Source: an uncultured Candidatus Melainabacteria bacterium (GTDB lineage: Bacteria; Cyanobacteriota; Vampirovibrionia; Gastranaerophilales; Gastranaerophilaceae). Taken from it: a stretch of DNA of 64,000 nt. This document shows, one piece after another, positions 49,462-58,201 of this stretch. The notes under the pieces were generated by a model. That model made no database searches. It was not told the origin of the DNA and saw only the letters and a program-made list of their open reading frames with translations. The first letter of the stretch is position 1. Every line of letters starts with the position of its first letter. Where the stretch lies: assembly GCA_934693165.1 (NCBI GenBank), contig CAKUUX010000002.1:1-64000 (forward strand), read 5' to 3'. The position numbers and the translations under genes were made by a program.

Positions 49462-50268
49462 TTATTTATTTACTATCATAAATGATTTTAATTTTCTTCC
49501 TGTATCGCCTGTATATTGGGTTGAAATTATGTGAATATTTTCATAATCAAGTGATGTTGAACTTCCACCGTCAAATGCCATAGCTTTTTCAAAACCTAAG
49601 TTTCTACAGATAATAGCAACTTCTGGAATTGTTTTGCGTGCGTTATTTGAAAAAATTAGAATATGTAAATTATTATCCTTTATTCCAACAACAGTTCTTG
49701 CTGCTCTGAACAATACAGATGCTGACTGTCTTACAACTTTTCCATTTTTTCTAACTATAAAAAATTCGTCTTCAAGTGTTTGATAAATATCTGTGATTGG
49801 TAAAAGTTGAGGTCCACCTTGGGCAGATGCCATTAATGTACAACGGTCGCAGATAGCATCATTGTGTCGTGCAATGTCATATTTGTATTTTCTTCCACAT
49901 TTCAAAATTCTTAGTTCTGAACGGTTAAGAATCTTATCCATATAAGGTTGAAGTTCTTTACTATTCATTAGCGAATTATTTTCAGTAGGGTTTGCTATAA
50001 TTTTTTTGTCATTCACAATATAAGAAATTGTCTTTTGGTTTTTTAAATCAAAAAATCCAGTGTTTATAGTTAATCGAGAGTTGTATTTTTCATGAATACA
50101 TTGGTTTGTTATGAGTTTATCACTCTGTACAAACTCAATTTTTTTCTTAATTTTGTTACCTGATAATATGATATGATAAATTCCATTATTTTCAGTAATT
50201 TTTATATCTTGTGCAAAAACAGGATATTGCACAAAAATTATCAACAATAATAAAATAAATTTCTTCAT
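49462..50268 (-). CDS. Exported NAGPA-domain (phosphodiester glycosidase-like) protein
   Basis: 268 residues. Signal peptide MKKFILLLLIIFVQYPVFAQ, then the NAGPA/DUF2233 order: TINTGFFDL, ASAQGGPQLLP, RAARTVVGI, FEKAMAFDGGSSTSL. Members cleave sugar phosphodiesters or act on exopolysaccharide. Cys in LKCGR and AICDRCTLM could form disulfides after export. Three bases after the LptF/G stop, no good ribosome site; last gene of the lptB-lptF/G operon, suggesting an envelope polysaccharide role. Confidence 0.82.
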   Translation of the reverse strand: MKKFILLLLIIFVQYPVFAQDIKITENNGIYHIILSGNKIKKKIEFVQSDKLITNQCIHEKYNSRLTINTGFFDLKNQKTISYIVNDKKIIANPTENNSLMNSKELQPYMDKILNRSELRILKCGRKYKYDIARHNDAICDRCTLMASAQGGPQLLPITDIYQTLEDEFFIVRKNGKVVRQSASVLFRAARTVVGIKDNNLHILIFSNNARKTIPEVAIICRNLGFEKAMAFDGGSSTSLDYENIHIISTQYTGDTGRKLKSFMIVNK

Positions 50269-50271
50269 AAA

Positions 50272-51396
50272 TTATAAATCCTTAGACTTGTAGAATTGCC
50301 AAATTGCACACATAAAAGCAATAGGTGGAATTCCTGCTGTTAAGAGTGGATGTAAAACTCCTTTTTCTGCAAGCAAATCGAAGAATGGTAATGTAATGTA
50401 ATATGCAAAAATACATGCAATTGCGATTGTAAAACCAATAAGTCTTTGTTCTCTGGGTTTTGAAAATCCTAAAAGAGCTCCCATTATTGCTAACAATACA
50501 CAAACAAATGGATGGAAAAATCTTTGGAAATATTTGTTTAGCATAAATCTGTATTCTTCATCCAATTCTTCTCTTTTTAAAAGTTTTATATAACTGTGAA
50601 GTTCGCCATTTGTAAATTCTCTGTCTCTTTTTGTAGAGTTTACAATCAATGTTTCAGCATCTTTTGCTTCTTGACCTTCAAGAATTTTCATCTTATCTAA
50701 AGTTGATACATCTGTATAAATACCGTCATCAGAAACTTTGTAATCTGTCACGTCGTATAATTCCCAATATCCGTCCATTACCTTACCAGTTTTGGCTATG
50801 TATATATTAGATAATCCATGCAAATCTTGATAAAGCTGTTTTGAAAAATCTAAAACGATAACTTTAGTAAGTTCGCCACCCCAATATTTTGAAACGATGA
50901 TACTTTTTTGTGGAACATTATTTTTATCTTTTTGAGTGTAGATATACTGGGCAAAAGGTACAAAATTATCTAAATTCTTTTCTGTGTGTTCAGCCAAGGG
51001 AATAAGTTTATCATAAGTGATAAAACATAAAATTGTTCCAATGATACTAAGTGTAATTACAGGATATAAAATTCTTTTAAAAGATAATCCAATTGCTCTA
51101 AAAATTGTTAATTCGGAATCCTTACTAAGTTTATCAAATGTAAAAAGTGTACCTAATAACAAACCTACAGGAAGAGCTTTACCTAGAATTTTGGGAATTT
51201 CTAAAAGAAGTACCAAAACAGCCTTTTGAGGTGTATACATACCGGCAATTGTACGTTTAATAGTGTTTAACAAAATTTCTGGTGCAATCCAAACGATTGT
51301 GAACAATAAAATTGCAACACAAGTAGTAACCAAAAGTTGATTAAAAATGTATTTATCGTAGATTGTAAAATTTAATAACTTTTTGATACGTTCCAT
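50272..51396 (-). CDS. LPS export permease, LptF/LptG family (YjgP/YjgQ)
   Basis: 374 residues: N-terminal helices (YIFNQLLVTTCVAILLFTIVWIAPEIL), a LGKALPVGLLLGTLFTFDKLSKDSELTIFRAIG coupling region, a periplasmic beta-jellyroll of ~150 residues, then C-terminal helices (FFHPFVCVLLAIMGALLGFSKP). With LptB it extracts LPS from the inner membrane. Only one LptF/G gene is present here; whether a second lies elsewhere or it works as a homodimer cannot be seen. It follows lptB by three bases. Confidence 0.9.
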   Translation of the reverse strand: MERIKKLLNFTIYDKYIFNQLLVTTCVAILLFTIVWIAPEILLNTIKRTIAGMYTPQKAVLVLLLEIPKILGKALPVGLLLGTLFTFDKLSKDSELTIFRAIGLSFKRILYPVITLSIIGTILCFITYDKLIPLAEHTEKNLDNFVPFAQYIYTQKDKNNVPQKSIIVSKYWGGELTKVIVLDFSKQLYQDLHGLSNIYIAKTGKVMDGYWELYDVTDYKVSDDGIYTDVSTLDKMKILEGQEAKDAETLIVNSTKRDREFTNGELHSYIKLLKREELDEEYRFMLNKYFQRFFHPFVCVLLAIMGALLGFSKPREQRLIGFTIAIACIFAYYITLPFFDLLAEKGVLHPLLTAGIPPIAFMCAIWQFYKSKDL

Positions 51397-51399
51397 TGT

Positions 51400-52125
51400 T
51401 TATAATTTGAAATCCTTTCCAAGATAAAATTCTTTGGCAACTGGGTCAACAGCAACTTCTTCACTGTTACCTTTAATTTTAATCTTACCGTCAAAGATGA
51501 TATAAGCTCTATCTGTGATAGAAAGAGTTGCTTTAGGGTTGTGGTCTGTGATTAAAACCCCTAAACCTTTATCTTCTGATAATTTTCTGATGTTGTCTTT
51601 GATTTCGCCAATTGCGATAGGGTCGATACCAGTAAATGGTTCATCTAGCAAGATAAAATCAGGGCTTGCAGCAAGAGCTCTTGCAAGTTCTACCCTACGT
51701 CTTTCACCACCTGATAACTGAATACCTGTATAACTTCTAAGTCTTGTCATACCAAATTCGTCTAAAAGTTCTTCAAGTTTGCGTTTCTTTTCGTCTTCTG
51801 TTAACTTATTGTTCATTTGTAAAACAAGTTTGATATTATCATCAACAGTAAGTTTTCTGAAAATAGATGCTTCTTGAGGAAGATAACCGATACCGTTAAT
51901 AGCACGAATATTCATTGGCCAAGAAGAAATATCTGTTCCGTCAAGAAGAACTTGACCTTTGTTTGGTTTTACTAAACCTACGACCATGTAGAAAGTTGTT
52001 GTTTTACCAGCGCCGTTAGGGCCAAGTAAACATACAACTTCACCTTTATTTACTTCGAAAGAAACATCATTCACAACGCTTCTATCACCATATATTTTAA
52101 CTAAATTCTTAGCTTCAATTCTCAT
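51400..52125 (-). CDS. lptB: LPS export ABC transporter ATP-binding protein
   Basis: 241 residues. Walker A GPNGAGKTT near residue 35, Q-loop GYLPQEASIFRKL, signature LSGGERRRVELARALA, Walker B FILLDEPFTGIDP and switch His TDHN. GYLPQEASIFRKLTVDDN is typical of LptB. It powers LPS transport from the inner membrane. AGAGGA lies before the ATG. First gene of a lptB-lptF/G-NAGPA operon. Confidence 0.95.
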   Translation of the reverse strand: MRIEAKNLVKIYGDRSVVNDVSFEVNKGEVVCLLGPNGAGKTTTFYMVVGLVKPNKGQVLLDGTDISSWPMNIRAINGIGYLPQEASIFRKLTVDDNIKLVLQMNNKLTEDEKKRKLEELLDEFGMTRLRSYTGIQLSGGERRRVELARALAASPDFILLDEPFTGIDPIAIGEIKDNIRKLSEDKGLGVLITDHNPKATLSITDRAYIIFDGKIKIKGNSEEVAVDPVAKEFYLGKDFKL

Positions 52126-52216
52126 AAGTTTTCCTCTTTAATACTTGATTTAATTGTACGAAAAACATATTCTTTTAACAATAAATGTTAACGTACTGTA
52201 AAAAAGAGATTATAAA

Positions 52217-53329
52217 TTAGCCAATCATTTCGCTAAAATTATTGCCGTCGTTCATTATATATCGGTTCGTCATTGCGTATATTAATTCTACAGGGAACTT
52301 TTGAGTTCCTGAACTCAATAAAACTTTTCCTGCTTCATAACCATTTTTAACCGTTTGTTGAGTTCTGTTAGAAGTTAGGTTGTCATAGTAATTACATAAA
52401 GAAATTAATTTGCTGATTTCAGTTAATCCGTTCAAATCAATACCTTTTGGATAACCTGAACCATCTTGTAGTGCGTGGTGTTCAAGGGCTGGACGAGCAA
52501 TTACGTTACCAAGTTTGAAAATTTCTTTTATGATTTTGTACCCGATAATAACGTGTTTTTCATATTCTGCTTGCTCTGGAATATATAACAGTTGTTTGTA
52601 AGCTATATTGCTGTCAATTCTTGTTTTACCAACATCATGAAGTAATCCACTTAAAATCACATCTCTCATATCGAGATTTAGTTCAAGAGCTTTTGATAAA
52701 AAACCTGCAAATAAAGCTACATTTAAAGAATGACAAATTTTATAATCTCCAAAAAGTTTTAGTTGTGATAAGTATTTTATTTCTGTAAGAATTTTTCCTA
52801 ATTCATTTTCAAGAGTATCCATTAATTGGATAGATTTATTTAGTGCTGTAGAATAATTTCTACCTTCCAAATCTTCCATTAAATCGCCAAAGAGTTGTTT
52901 AAAATAATTTTGAGTATCTTCATTGAATAAAGACGTTCTATTAATAGAATTTTCTTTTATAACGTTTACTCTGGATTCAAGAGTAGGTACATCTCGAGGA
53001 ATACTAGTTGGAGCTTTTATTATTGTTTCGATACCATCATCTTCTTTTGTAGAATATCCATAAATACGTTCTTCATTATCTTCGATTTTTTGAATACCTT
53101 CTGTAAGCTTTTCAGCTTTTCTCTTTTTTACCAGAGGGTTTTCTCTTTCTAAAAGTGATTTACGTTCAAAATTTTCGTCATACAAAAGAATCATGGCATT
53201 TTTAAGTTCCATGAGTTTTCCGGGAGTTAATAAATCCCCTGTGTACATCAAAATTTGCCCTTTTTCGTTATAAATATTAAAAGGCAATTTTTTGTATTTT
53301 ATAAGCTCTCTTAGATACAACTCTTTCAT
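52217..53329 (-). CDS. HD-GYP domain protein, probable cyclic-di-GMP phosphodiesterase
   Basis: 370 residues. The C-terminal half has HSLNVALFAGFLSKAL, GLLHDVGKTRID, HVIIGYKII and HHALQDGSGYPKG, then CNYYDNLTS. The GYP motif is normally HHExxDGxGYP; here the Glu is Ala. The N-terminal ~170 residues are Lys/Glu-rich with no known sensor domain. It likely lowers c-di-GMP, which would affect the flagellar/pilus genes of this window; that link is inference. No ribosome site; extended -10 promoter right before the ATG. Confidence 0.88.
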   Translation of the reverse strand: MKELYLRELIKYKKLPFNIYNEKGQILMYTGDLLTPGKLMELKNAMILLYDENFERKSLLERENPLVKKRKAEKLTEGIQKIEDNEERIYGYSTKEDDGIETIIKAPTSIPRDVPTLESRVNVIKENSINRTSLFNEDTQNYFKQLFGDLMEDLEGRNYSTALNKSIQLMDTLENELGKILTEIKYLSQLKLFGDYKICHSLNVALFAGFLSKALELNLDMRDVILSGLLHDVGKTRIDSNIAYKQLLYIPEQAEYEKHVIIGYKIIKEIFKLGNVIARPALEHHALQDGSGYPKGIDLNGLTEISKLISLCNYYDNLTSNRTQQTVKNGYEAGKVLLSSGTQKFPVELIYAMTNRYIMNDGNNFSEMIG

Positions 53330-53337
53330 TTGAGTTT

Positions 53338-53346
53338 ATTATAGCA
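53338..53346 (-). promoter_or_regulatory. Extended -10 promoter of the HD-GYP gene, apparently leaderless
   Basis: Minus strand TGCTATAAT, a perfect -10 with TGn extension, then eight bases to the ATG. The -35 is poor, as is common for extended -10 promoters. Confidence 0.55.
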
Positions 53347-53568
53347 TATTTTTTCATAAAAAAAAGCTATGTACTAAAGTGTGCATAGCTAATGATTAGG
53401 GATATGTGTATCGTTGTCTCTAAGGAGTATGGTATTATATTAGCAATATGTTAAGAAATTTAAATCATAATTTTGTATGATTTATTATTTTATTAAATTT
53501 ATATAAAGGCTCATAATTTTATGTTAAAGTAGAAAGAGTAGAGAAGAATAGTAAGGTAGGAGATTCTC

Positions 53569-54933
53569 ATGATAGAATTTAAGCATGTTCCTTTAGATGG
53601 AAAAGATATTACAGAAGAACAAATAAAAAAGATTATAAAAGAAGAAAATGTTAAATTTATTGAATTACAGTTTGTTGATATTAACGGACAAGTTAAGAGT
53701 TTAACAATTCCATCTGCTCATATTGATAAAGCATTAGAAAATGAAATGATGTTAGATGGTTCTTCTATTAAAGGTTTTAGAAGTATTGAAACATCAGATA
53801 TGTTGTTTTTCCCTGATAAAAACACTTTTCAAATTTTACCTTGGAGAGAATATGACGGAACAAATACAGCAAGATTAATTTGTGATATTCATAATGCTGA
53901 TGGAACACCGTTTGAAGGTTGCCCACGTTGTAACTTAAAAAGAATGATGAAAGAAGCATCAAATTTAGGTTATACAATGAATATGGGACCCGAAGTTGAA
54001 TTTTTCTTATTTAAAAGAGATGAAGAAAATCATCCTACGACATTAAAAGTTGATAGAGCCGGTTATTATGATATTGGACCAGATGATTTAGGTGAAGATA
54101 TTAGAGCAGAAGTTGTTTTAACACTTCAAGAGATGGGCTTTGATATTGAAGCATCTCACCATGAAGTTGCAGATAGCCAACATGAAATTGACTTCAAATA
54201 TGCTGATATTTTAACTGCTGCAGATAACGTTGTTACTTTTAAGATTGCAGTAAAAGCAATTGCAGCTCAATACGGTATGCATGCAACATTTATGGCAAAA
54301 CCAATTTTTGGTATTAATGGTTCTGGTATGCACTGTAATGTTTCATTGTTTGCAAATGGCAAGAATGCTTTTTATGATAAAAATACTGACTCTCAATTGT
54401 CAGATGTAGCTATGTATTCAATCGGTGGTATGCTTAAACACGTTAAAGGTATTACTGCTGTTACAAATCCAACTGTTAATAGCTTTAAACGTATTGTTCC
54501 AGGATATGAAGCTCCAGTTTACTTAGCTTGGTCATTGGCAAATAGAAGTGCATTGTTGAGAGTTCCTGCAAAACGTGGAAATGCAACAAGAGTTGAACTT
54601 CGTTCACCTGATCCATCTTGTAATCCATATTTAGCATTTGCAGTTATTTTGGGTGCATGTGTTGACGGTGTTAAAAATAAGATTGTTCCACCAAAACAAA
54701 TTGAGGCAAATATTTATGCATTAACACCTGAAGAAAGAAAGAAAAAGAAAATTGATTCTCTACCAGGTAGTTTAGCAGAAGCCCTTTGGGAACTTGAACA
54801 CTCAAAAGTTGCAAAATTTGCATTAGGCGAACACGTTTATAATGAATTTACTGAGGCAAAACATAAAGAATGGGATTCATTTAGAACCTTTGTATCTCAA
54901 TGGGAATTGGATAGATACTTGGAAAGATACTAA
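53569..54933 (+). CDS. glnA: Glutamine synthetase type I
   Basis: 454 residues, the length of GSI-alpha. Blocks: LQFVDINGQVKSLTIP, MLDGSSIKGF, GPEVEFFLF, HHEVADSQHEIDFKY, NGSGMHCNVSLF, PGYEAPVYLAWSLANRSALLRVP and ELRSPDPSCNPYLAF. The region where GSI-beta has an adenylylation Tyr reads NIYALTPEERKKKKIDSLPGSL, the short alpha form, so control is by feedback or protein binding, not adenylylation. GTAGGAG precedes the ATG. Its upstream 240 bases are AT-rich; I could not fix the promoter. Confidence 0.97.
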   Translation: MIEFKHVPLDGKDITEEQIKKIIKEENVKFIELQFVDINGQVKSLTIPSAHIDKALENEMMLDGSSIKGFRSIETSDMLFFPDKNTFQILPWREYDGTNTARLICDIHNADGTPFEGCPRCNLKRMMKEASNLGYTMNMGPEVEFFLFKRDEENHPTTLKVDRAGYYDIGPDDLGEDIRAEVVLTLQEMGFDIEASHHEVADSQHEIDFKYADILTAADNVVTFKIAVKAIAAQYGMHATFMAKPIFGINGSGMHCNVSLFANGKNAFYDKNTDSQLSDVAMYSIGGMLKHVKGITAVTNPTVNSFKRIVPGYEAPVYLAWSLANRSALLRVPAKRGNATRVELRSPDPSCNPYLAFAVILGACVDGVKNKIVPPKQIEANIYALTPEERKKKKIDSLPGSLAEALWELEHSKVAKFALGEHVYNEFTEAKHKEWDSFRTFVSQWELDRYLERY

Positions 54934-54953
54934 TAAGTATTTTACATTAAAAT

Positions 54954-54983
54954 AAAAAAGGCTTTCATCTGAAAGCCTTTTTT
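54954..54983 (+). terminator. glnA terminator
   Basis: Perfect 13-base arms AAAAAAGGCTTTC / GAAAGCCTTTTTT with a four-base loop and T run. Confidence 0.9.
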
Positions 54984-54993
54984 TAGCCAAGTG

Positions 54994-55088
54994 AACTCTC
55001 ATCCGTCTTTCAGACACCTTTTTCCAGTTTTGGGAGAAGAAAAAATATTTTTCCTCTTCCGTTTACGGGAGAGGATTTGGGTGAGGCT
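54994..55088. repeat. Dispersed palindromic repeat, CTCATCCG...GGGTGAGG type
   Basis: Begins CTCTCATCCGTCTTTCAGAC and ends CGGGAGAGGATTTGGGTGAGG, with inner pairs CCTCTTCCG/CGGGAGAGG. Repeats of this kind (CTCATCCGCCCTTCGGGCACC...GGGTGAGG) are known from intergenic DNA of many bacteria. A ~30-base A/T-rich segment interrupts it in the middle. Confidence 0.65.
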
Positions 55089-55190
55089 ATTATATATTAT
55101 TTTAACAAACAAGTATTGTCATACTTAGCTGAGTTTTGACTGAAAAATATATTTGTTTTAAAATTTATTTGTTAAAAAAGGGATAATTTT

Positions 55191-56807
55191 ATGGAAAATA
55201 AAAACTCATCTGTTGTTATAGTTGGAAGTGGTATTTCGGGTTTGTATTGTGCTTTAAAGCTTGCAGAAACTTGTCCGAATGTTTATGACATTTCTTTAAT
55301 TACAAAATCAACTCTAAAACAATGCAATTCGCATTATGCTCAAGGTGGTATTGTAGGTGTCTTAAGTGAAAATACTGCTGATTCTGTCGAATCACATATT
55401 TCGGATACAATCAGAGCTGGTGCAGATCTATGCGATTTTGATACTGTAAAATTTATCTCTGAAAAATCAGAAGAAGTTATTAAAGACGTTATGACTCACG
55501 GTGTTAACTTTGATAGAAAAGAAGATGGAAGTCTTAATTTTACTCTTGAAGGTGCACATAGTGTAAAACGTATTCTTCATGCTGGTGGCGATGCTACAGG
55601 TAGTGTTATGGAGGATGTGTTAGTTGATGACGTCTTAAAAAATTCGAAAATAAAGATTTTTGAACACACTATGGCTGTCGATTTATTAGTAAATGATGAA
55701 AAAAGATGTGTGGGTTTAGTTGCGTACAATGAAAAAGATGACAGATATCTAAGATTTAATACTTCGCACGTTATCTTGGCTACAGGTGGCATGGGTAGAC
55801 TTTATCCATATACAACAAATCCTTCTGTTGCAACAGGTGATGGTGTTGCTCTTGCATATCGTGCTGGTGCTGTTATTCAGGATATAGAATTTATTCAATT
55901 CCATCCAACAGCGTTAGCTCTTGAGTTGCCTGAATGTAATTTCTTAATTAGTGAAGCTGTCAGAGGCGAAGGTGCAAAACTTTGTCATGCAGATGGTACA
56001 GAATTTATGCACAAGTATCACGAGCTTAAAGATTTAGCACCTAGAGATATTGTTGCTAGAGCTATATACAACGAAATGACAGAAAATAATTTAGACAATG
56101 TTTATTTAAATGCAACTGTTATCGATAAGGAAGTTTTGGCTAAGAGATTTCCTACAATTTCAAGAATTTGTGGGCAAAATGGTATTGATATTTCAAAAGA
56201 TTTTATCCCAGTATTTCCTGTAGCACACTATTCTATGGGTGGTGTAAAAACAAATGTTGAAGGTAAAACTTCTATAAAAGGTTTATATGCTCTTGGCGAA
56301 ACTGCTTCTACTGGTTTGCATGGTGCAAACAGATTGGCAAGTAATTCACTTTTAGAATGTCTTGTTATTCCTTATCAACTTTGCGAATATATCAAAAATT
56401 CTGAGACATTTATTCCTGATTCAAAAGAATATCCGTTTGAAAATATTATTTCAAAATATTCTAAAGAGTTAGGTTTTGCACAATATGATGCTCAAAAAAT
56501 GACTAAAGAATTAAAAAATATTATGTGGGAAAATGTTTCTATCTTAAGAAATGAAGAGTCTTTATTAAAAGCTCAAAAGGCTTTAGATGATTTAAAAGGA
56601 GCTTTCTTAAGAGATAAAAAATGTTTGAATATTGAGGAATATTCATTTAGAAATTTATTATTGAATGCAGAACTTGTTATAAAATCTGCATTAGCTCGTA
56701 AAGAGTCAAGAGGTGCGCATTATAGAACTGATTACTTAAATCAAAATGATGTGGCTGAACACAGTGTATTATTAAACGAACAAGGAGAATTGGTTTTTGT
56801 TAAATAA
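55191..56807 (+). CDS. nadB: L-aspartate oxidase
   Basis: 538 residues. FAD-binding SSVVIVGSGISGLYCALKLAE at the N terminus; NSHYAQGGIVGVL; TLEGAHSVKRILHAGGDATG; QFHPTAL; and ALGETASTGLHGANRLASNSLLECLV. It oxidises L-aspartate to iminoaspartate for NAD synthesis, using fumarate or oxygen. AAGGGA is seven bases before the ATG. Overlaps nadC by 11 bases; nadA is not adjacent in this window. Confidence 0.96.
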   Translation: MENKNSSVVIVGSGISGLYCALKLAETCPNVYDISLITKSTLKQCNSHYAQGGIVGVLSENTADSVESHISDTIRAGADLCDFDTVKFISEKSEEVIKDVMTHGVNFDRKEDGSLNFTLEGAHSVKRILHAGGDATGSVMEDVLVDDVLKNSKIKIFEHTMAVDLLVNDEKRCVGLVAYNEKDDRYLRFNTSHVILATGGMGRLYPYTTNPSVATGDGVALAYRAGAVIQDIEFIQFHPTALALELPECNFLISEAVRGEGAKLCHADGTEFMHKYHELKDLAPRDIVARAIYNEMTENNLDNVYLNATVIDKEVLAKRFPTISRICGQNGIDISKDFIPVFPVAHYSMGGVKTNVEGKTSIKGLYALGETASTGLHGANRLASNSLLECLVIPYQLCEYIKNSETFIPDSKEYPFENIISKYSKELGFAQYDAQKMTKELKNIMWENVSILRNEESLLKAQKALDDLKGAFLRDKKCLNIEEYSFRNLLLNAELVIKSALARKESRGAHYRTDYLNQNDVAEHSVLLNEQGELVFVK

Positions 56808-57624
56808 ATTTATGGTAAAAGAGCACGTTAGAAATGCTCTTAAAGAAGATATCGGTTTTATTGATATCACTACAGATACTTTGGTAGAAGATAAAAATTT
56901 AAGATTAAATTTAATCGCTAAAGCAGATGGCATTATTTGTGGTTTAGAAGTTTTTGAAATTGTATTTAAGGAATTATCAGAAGATTTTAAAATTAAATTC
57001 TATTTTAAAGATGGAGATACAATTAAAAAAGGTGATAAAGTAGCAGAAGTTGAAGGTTTGGCTTCAACTATTCTAATAGGTGAAAGAACAGCCTTAAACT
57101 ACATTCAAAGAATGAGTGGTATTGCAACTTTAACAAATAAATATCAAAAAGTTTTGGATAAATACGGAGTAAAAATTACTGATACACGTAAAACTACTCC
57201 TTGTTTTAGATTGTTTGAAAAATATTCTGTAATGGTTGGAGGTGCAATTCCTCACAGATTTAACCTTTCAGACTGCGTAATGATTAAAGATAACCATATT
57301 TCTTATGCAGGTTCTATCACAAAAGCTGTAGAAAAAATTAGAGCATGTATTTCTCATACTCATAAAATTGAAGTTGAATGTGAAACTTTAGACCAAGTAA
57401 AAGAAGCAATTAGCTGTAAAGCAGATATAATCATGCTTGATAACATGTCAAATGACATGATGGCAGAAGCTGTTAAAATTATTGATAAACAAGCAATTGT
57501 GGAAGCTAGTGGAAATGTTACTTATGAAAGATTAGAGGAAATTGCTAAAACAGGTGTTGATATTATTTCAACAAGTGCAATTGTTGCAGGGGCTGAAACC
57601 CTTGATTTATCGCTAAAAGCATAA
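56797..57624 (+). CDS. nadC: Nicotinate-nucleotide pyrophosphorylase (carboxylating)
   Basis: 275 residues starting at TTG: AAGGAG lies nine bases before it, and MLNKFMVKEHVRNALKEDIGFIDITTD matches the usual NadC N terminus, whereas the ATG at 56812 has no ribosome site. It overlaps nadB by 11 bases. Core motifs: ERTALNYIQRMSGIAT, DTRKTTPCFRLFEKYSVMVGGA, HRFNLSDCVMIKDNH, EVECETLDQ and EASGNVTYERL. It converts quinolinate plus PRPP to NaMN. Confidence 0.96.
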   Translation: MLNKFMVKEHVRNALKEDIGFIDITTDTLVEDKNLRLNLIAKADGIICGLEVFEIVFKELSEDFKIKFYFKDGDTIKKGDKVAEVEGLASTILIGERTALNYIQRMSGIATLTNKYQKVLDKYGVKITDTRKTTPCFRLFEKYSVMVGGAIPHRFNLSDCVMIKDNHISYAGSITKAVEKIRACISHTHKIEVECETLDQVKEAISCKADIIMLDNMSNDMMAEAVKIIDKQAIVEASGNVTYERLEEIAKTGVDIISTSAIVAGAETLDLSLKA

Positions 57625-57717
57625 AATATTAATAAATGTAACAAAAACATTAAGTGTTGAAATCACATAAAAGAAAATGTTTTTATATACATGTAAAAGG
57701 ATATTAGGAGTGTATGC

Positions 57718-58122
57718 ATGGCACTTAGTTTTAATTTAAATTTGTCGCAAAGCAACACAGCATCAAATAATAATAACAATGTAGAATCAGCAGGTTCATT
57801 AGCAAGTGTGAATAGTGAGTCAGCAGGCTCATTAGCTAGTGCAGGTCAAGCATCAGGTGGATTGCTTTCAAGTCCAGCTCAATGTGATGAATTTGTATCT
57901 AGCAATCCATTTGCACCTCAAATCGATTATTCACAATATGCTGAATCAGCAGGTTCTTTAGCAAGTGAATCAGCAGGTTCGCTAGCTTGTGGCTCAGAAT
58001 CAGCAGGCTCATTGGCTTGTGCAGGTTCTGAATCAGCTGGCTCTTTAGCAAGCGCAGGTGGATGCGAATCAGCAGGTTCCGTTGCTTCTTCAGGTGGTGA
58101 CTCATTCTCATCATTCTGCTAA
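57718..58122 (+). CDS. ESAGSLA-repeat protein of unknown function
   Basis: 134 residues, not a family I recognise. Seven copies of ESAGSLA (last one ESAGSVA) begin near residues 23, 34, 76, 84, 94, 105 and 117, separated by short Gly/Ala/Ser/Cys spacers; five Cys at 56, 91, 101, 116 and 134 (the final residue). About 60% is Ser, Ala and Gly. The N terminus (MALSFNLNLSQSN) has no signal peptide. The copies use different codons for the same residues, so the protein sequence is under selection. AGGAG precedes the ATG; monocistronic with its own terminator. Surface/structural protein or modified-peptide precursor are possibilities. Confidence 0.8.
   Translation: MALSFNLNLSQSNTASNNNNNVESAGSLASVNSESAGSLASAGQASGGLLSSPAQCDEFVSSNPFAPQIDYSQYAESAGSLASESAGSLACGSESAGSLACAGSESAGSLASAGGCESAGSVASSGGDSFSSFC
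57784..58086 (+). repeat. Coding repeats of the ESAGSLA protein
   Basis: Seven 21-base units encoding ESAGSLA/ESAGSVA, unevenly spaced (two, then a gap of ~105 bases, then five). Nucleotide copies differ at third positions. Confidence 0.85.
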
Positions 58123-58169
58123 GATAGACATTAAATAATTTAACGAGGTTTTAAGAAAAAACAAATTTA

Positions 58170-58193
58170 AAGACTCCTTAGGGGGGTCTTTTT
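58170..58193 (+). terminator. Terminator of the ESAGSLA gene
   Basis: Stem AAGACTCC / GGGGTCTT (one wobble) followed by an eight-base T run. Confidence 0.82.
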
Positions 58194-58201
58194 TTTGTGT
58201 A

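Noticed and set aside
57784..58086. CRISPR-like array in the repeated DNA
   Set aside because: The repeats are 21-base coding units in frame with short uneven spacers and synonymous changes; they are protein repeats.
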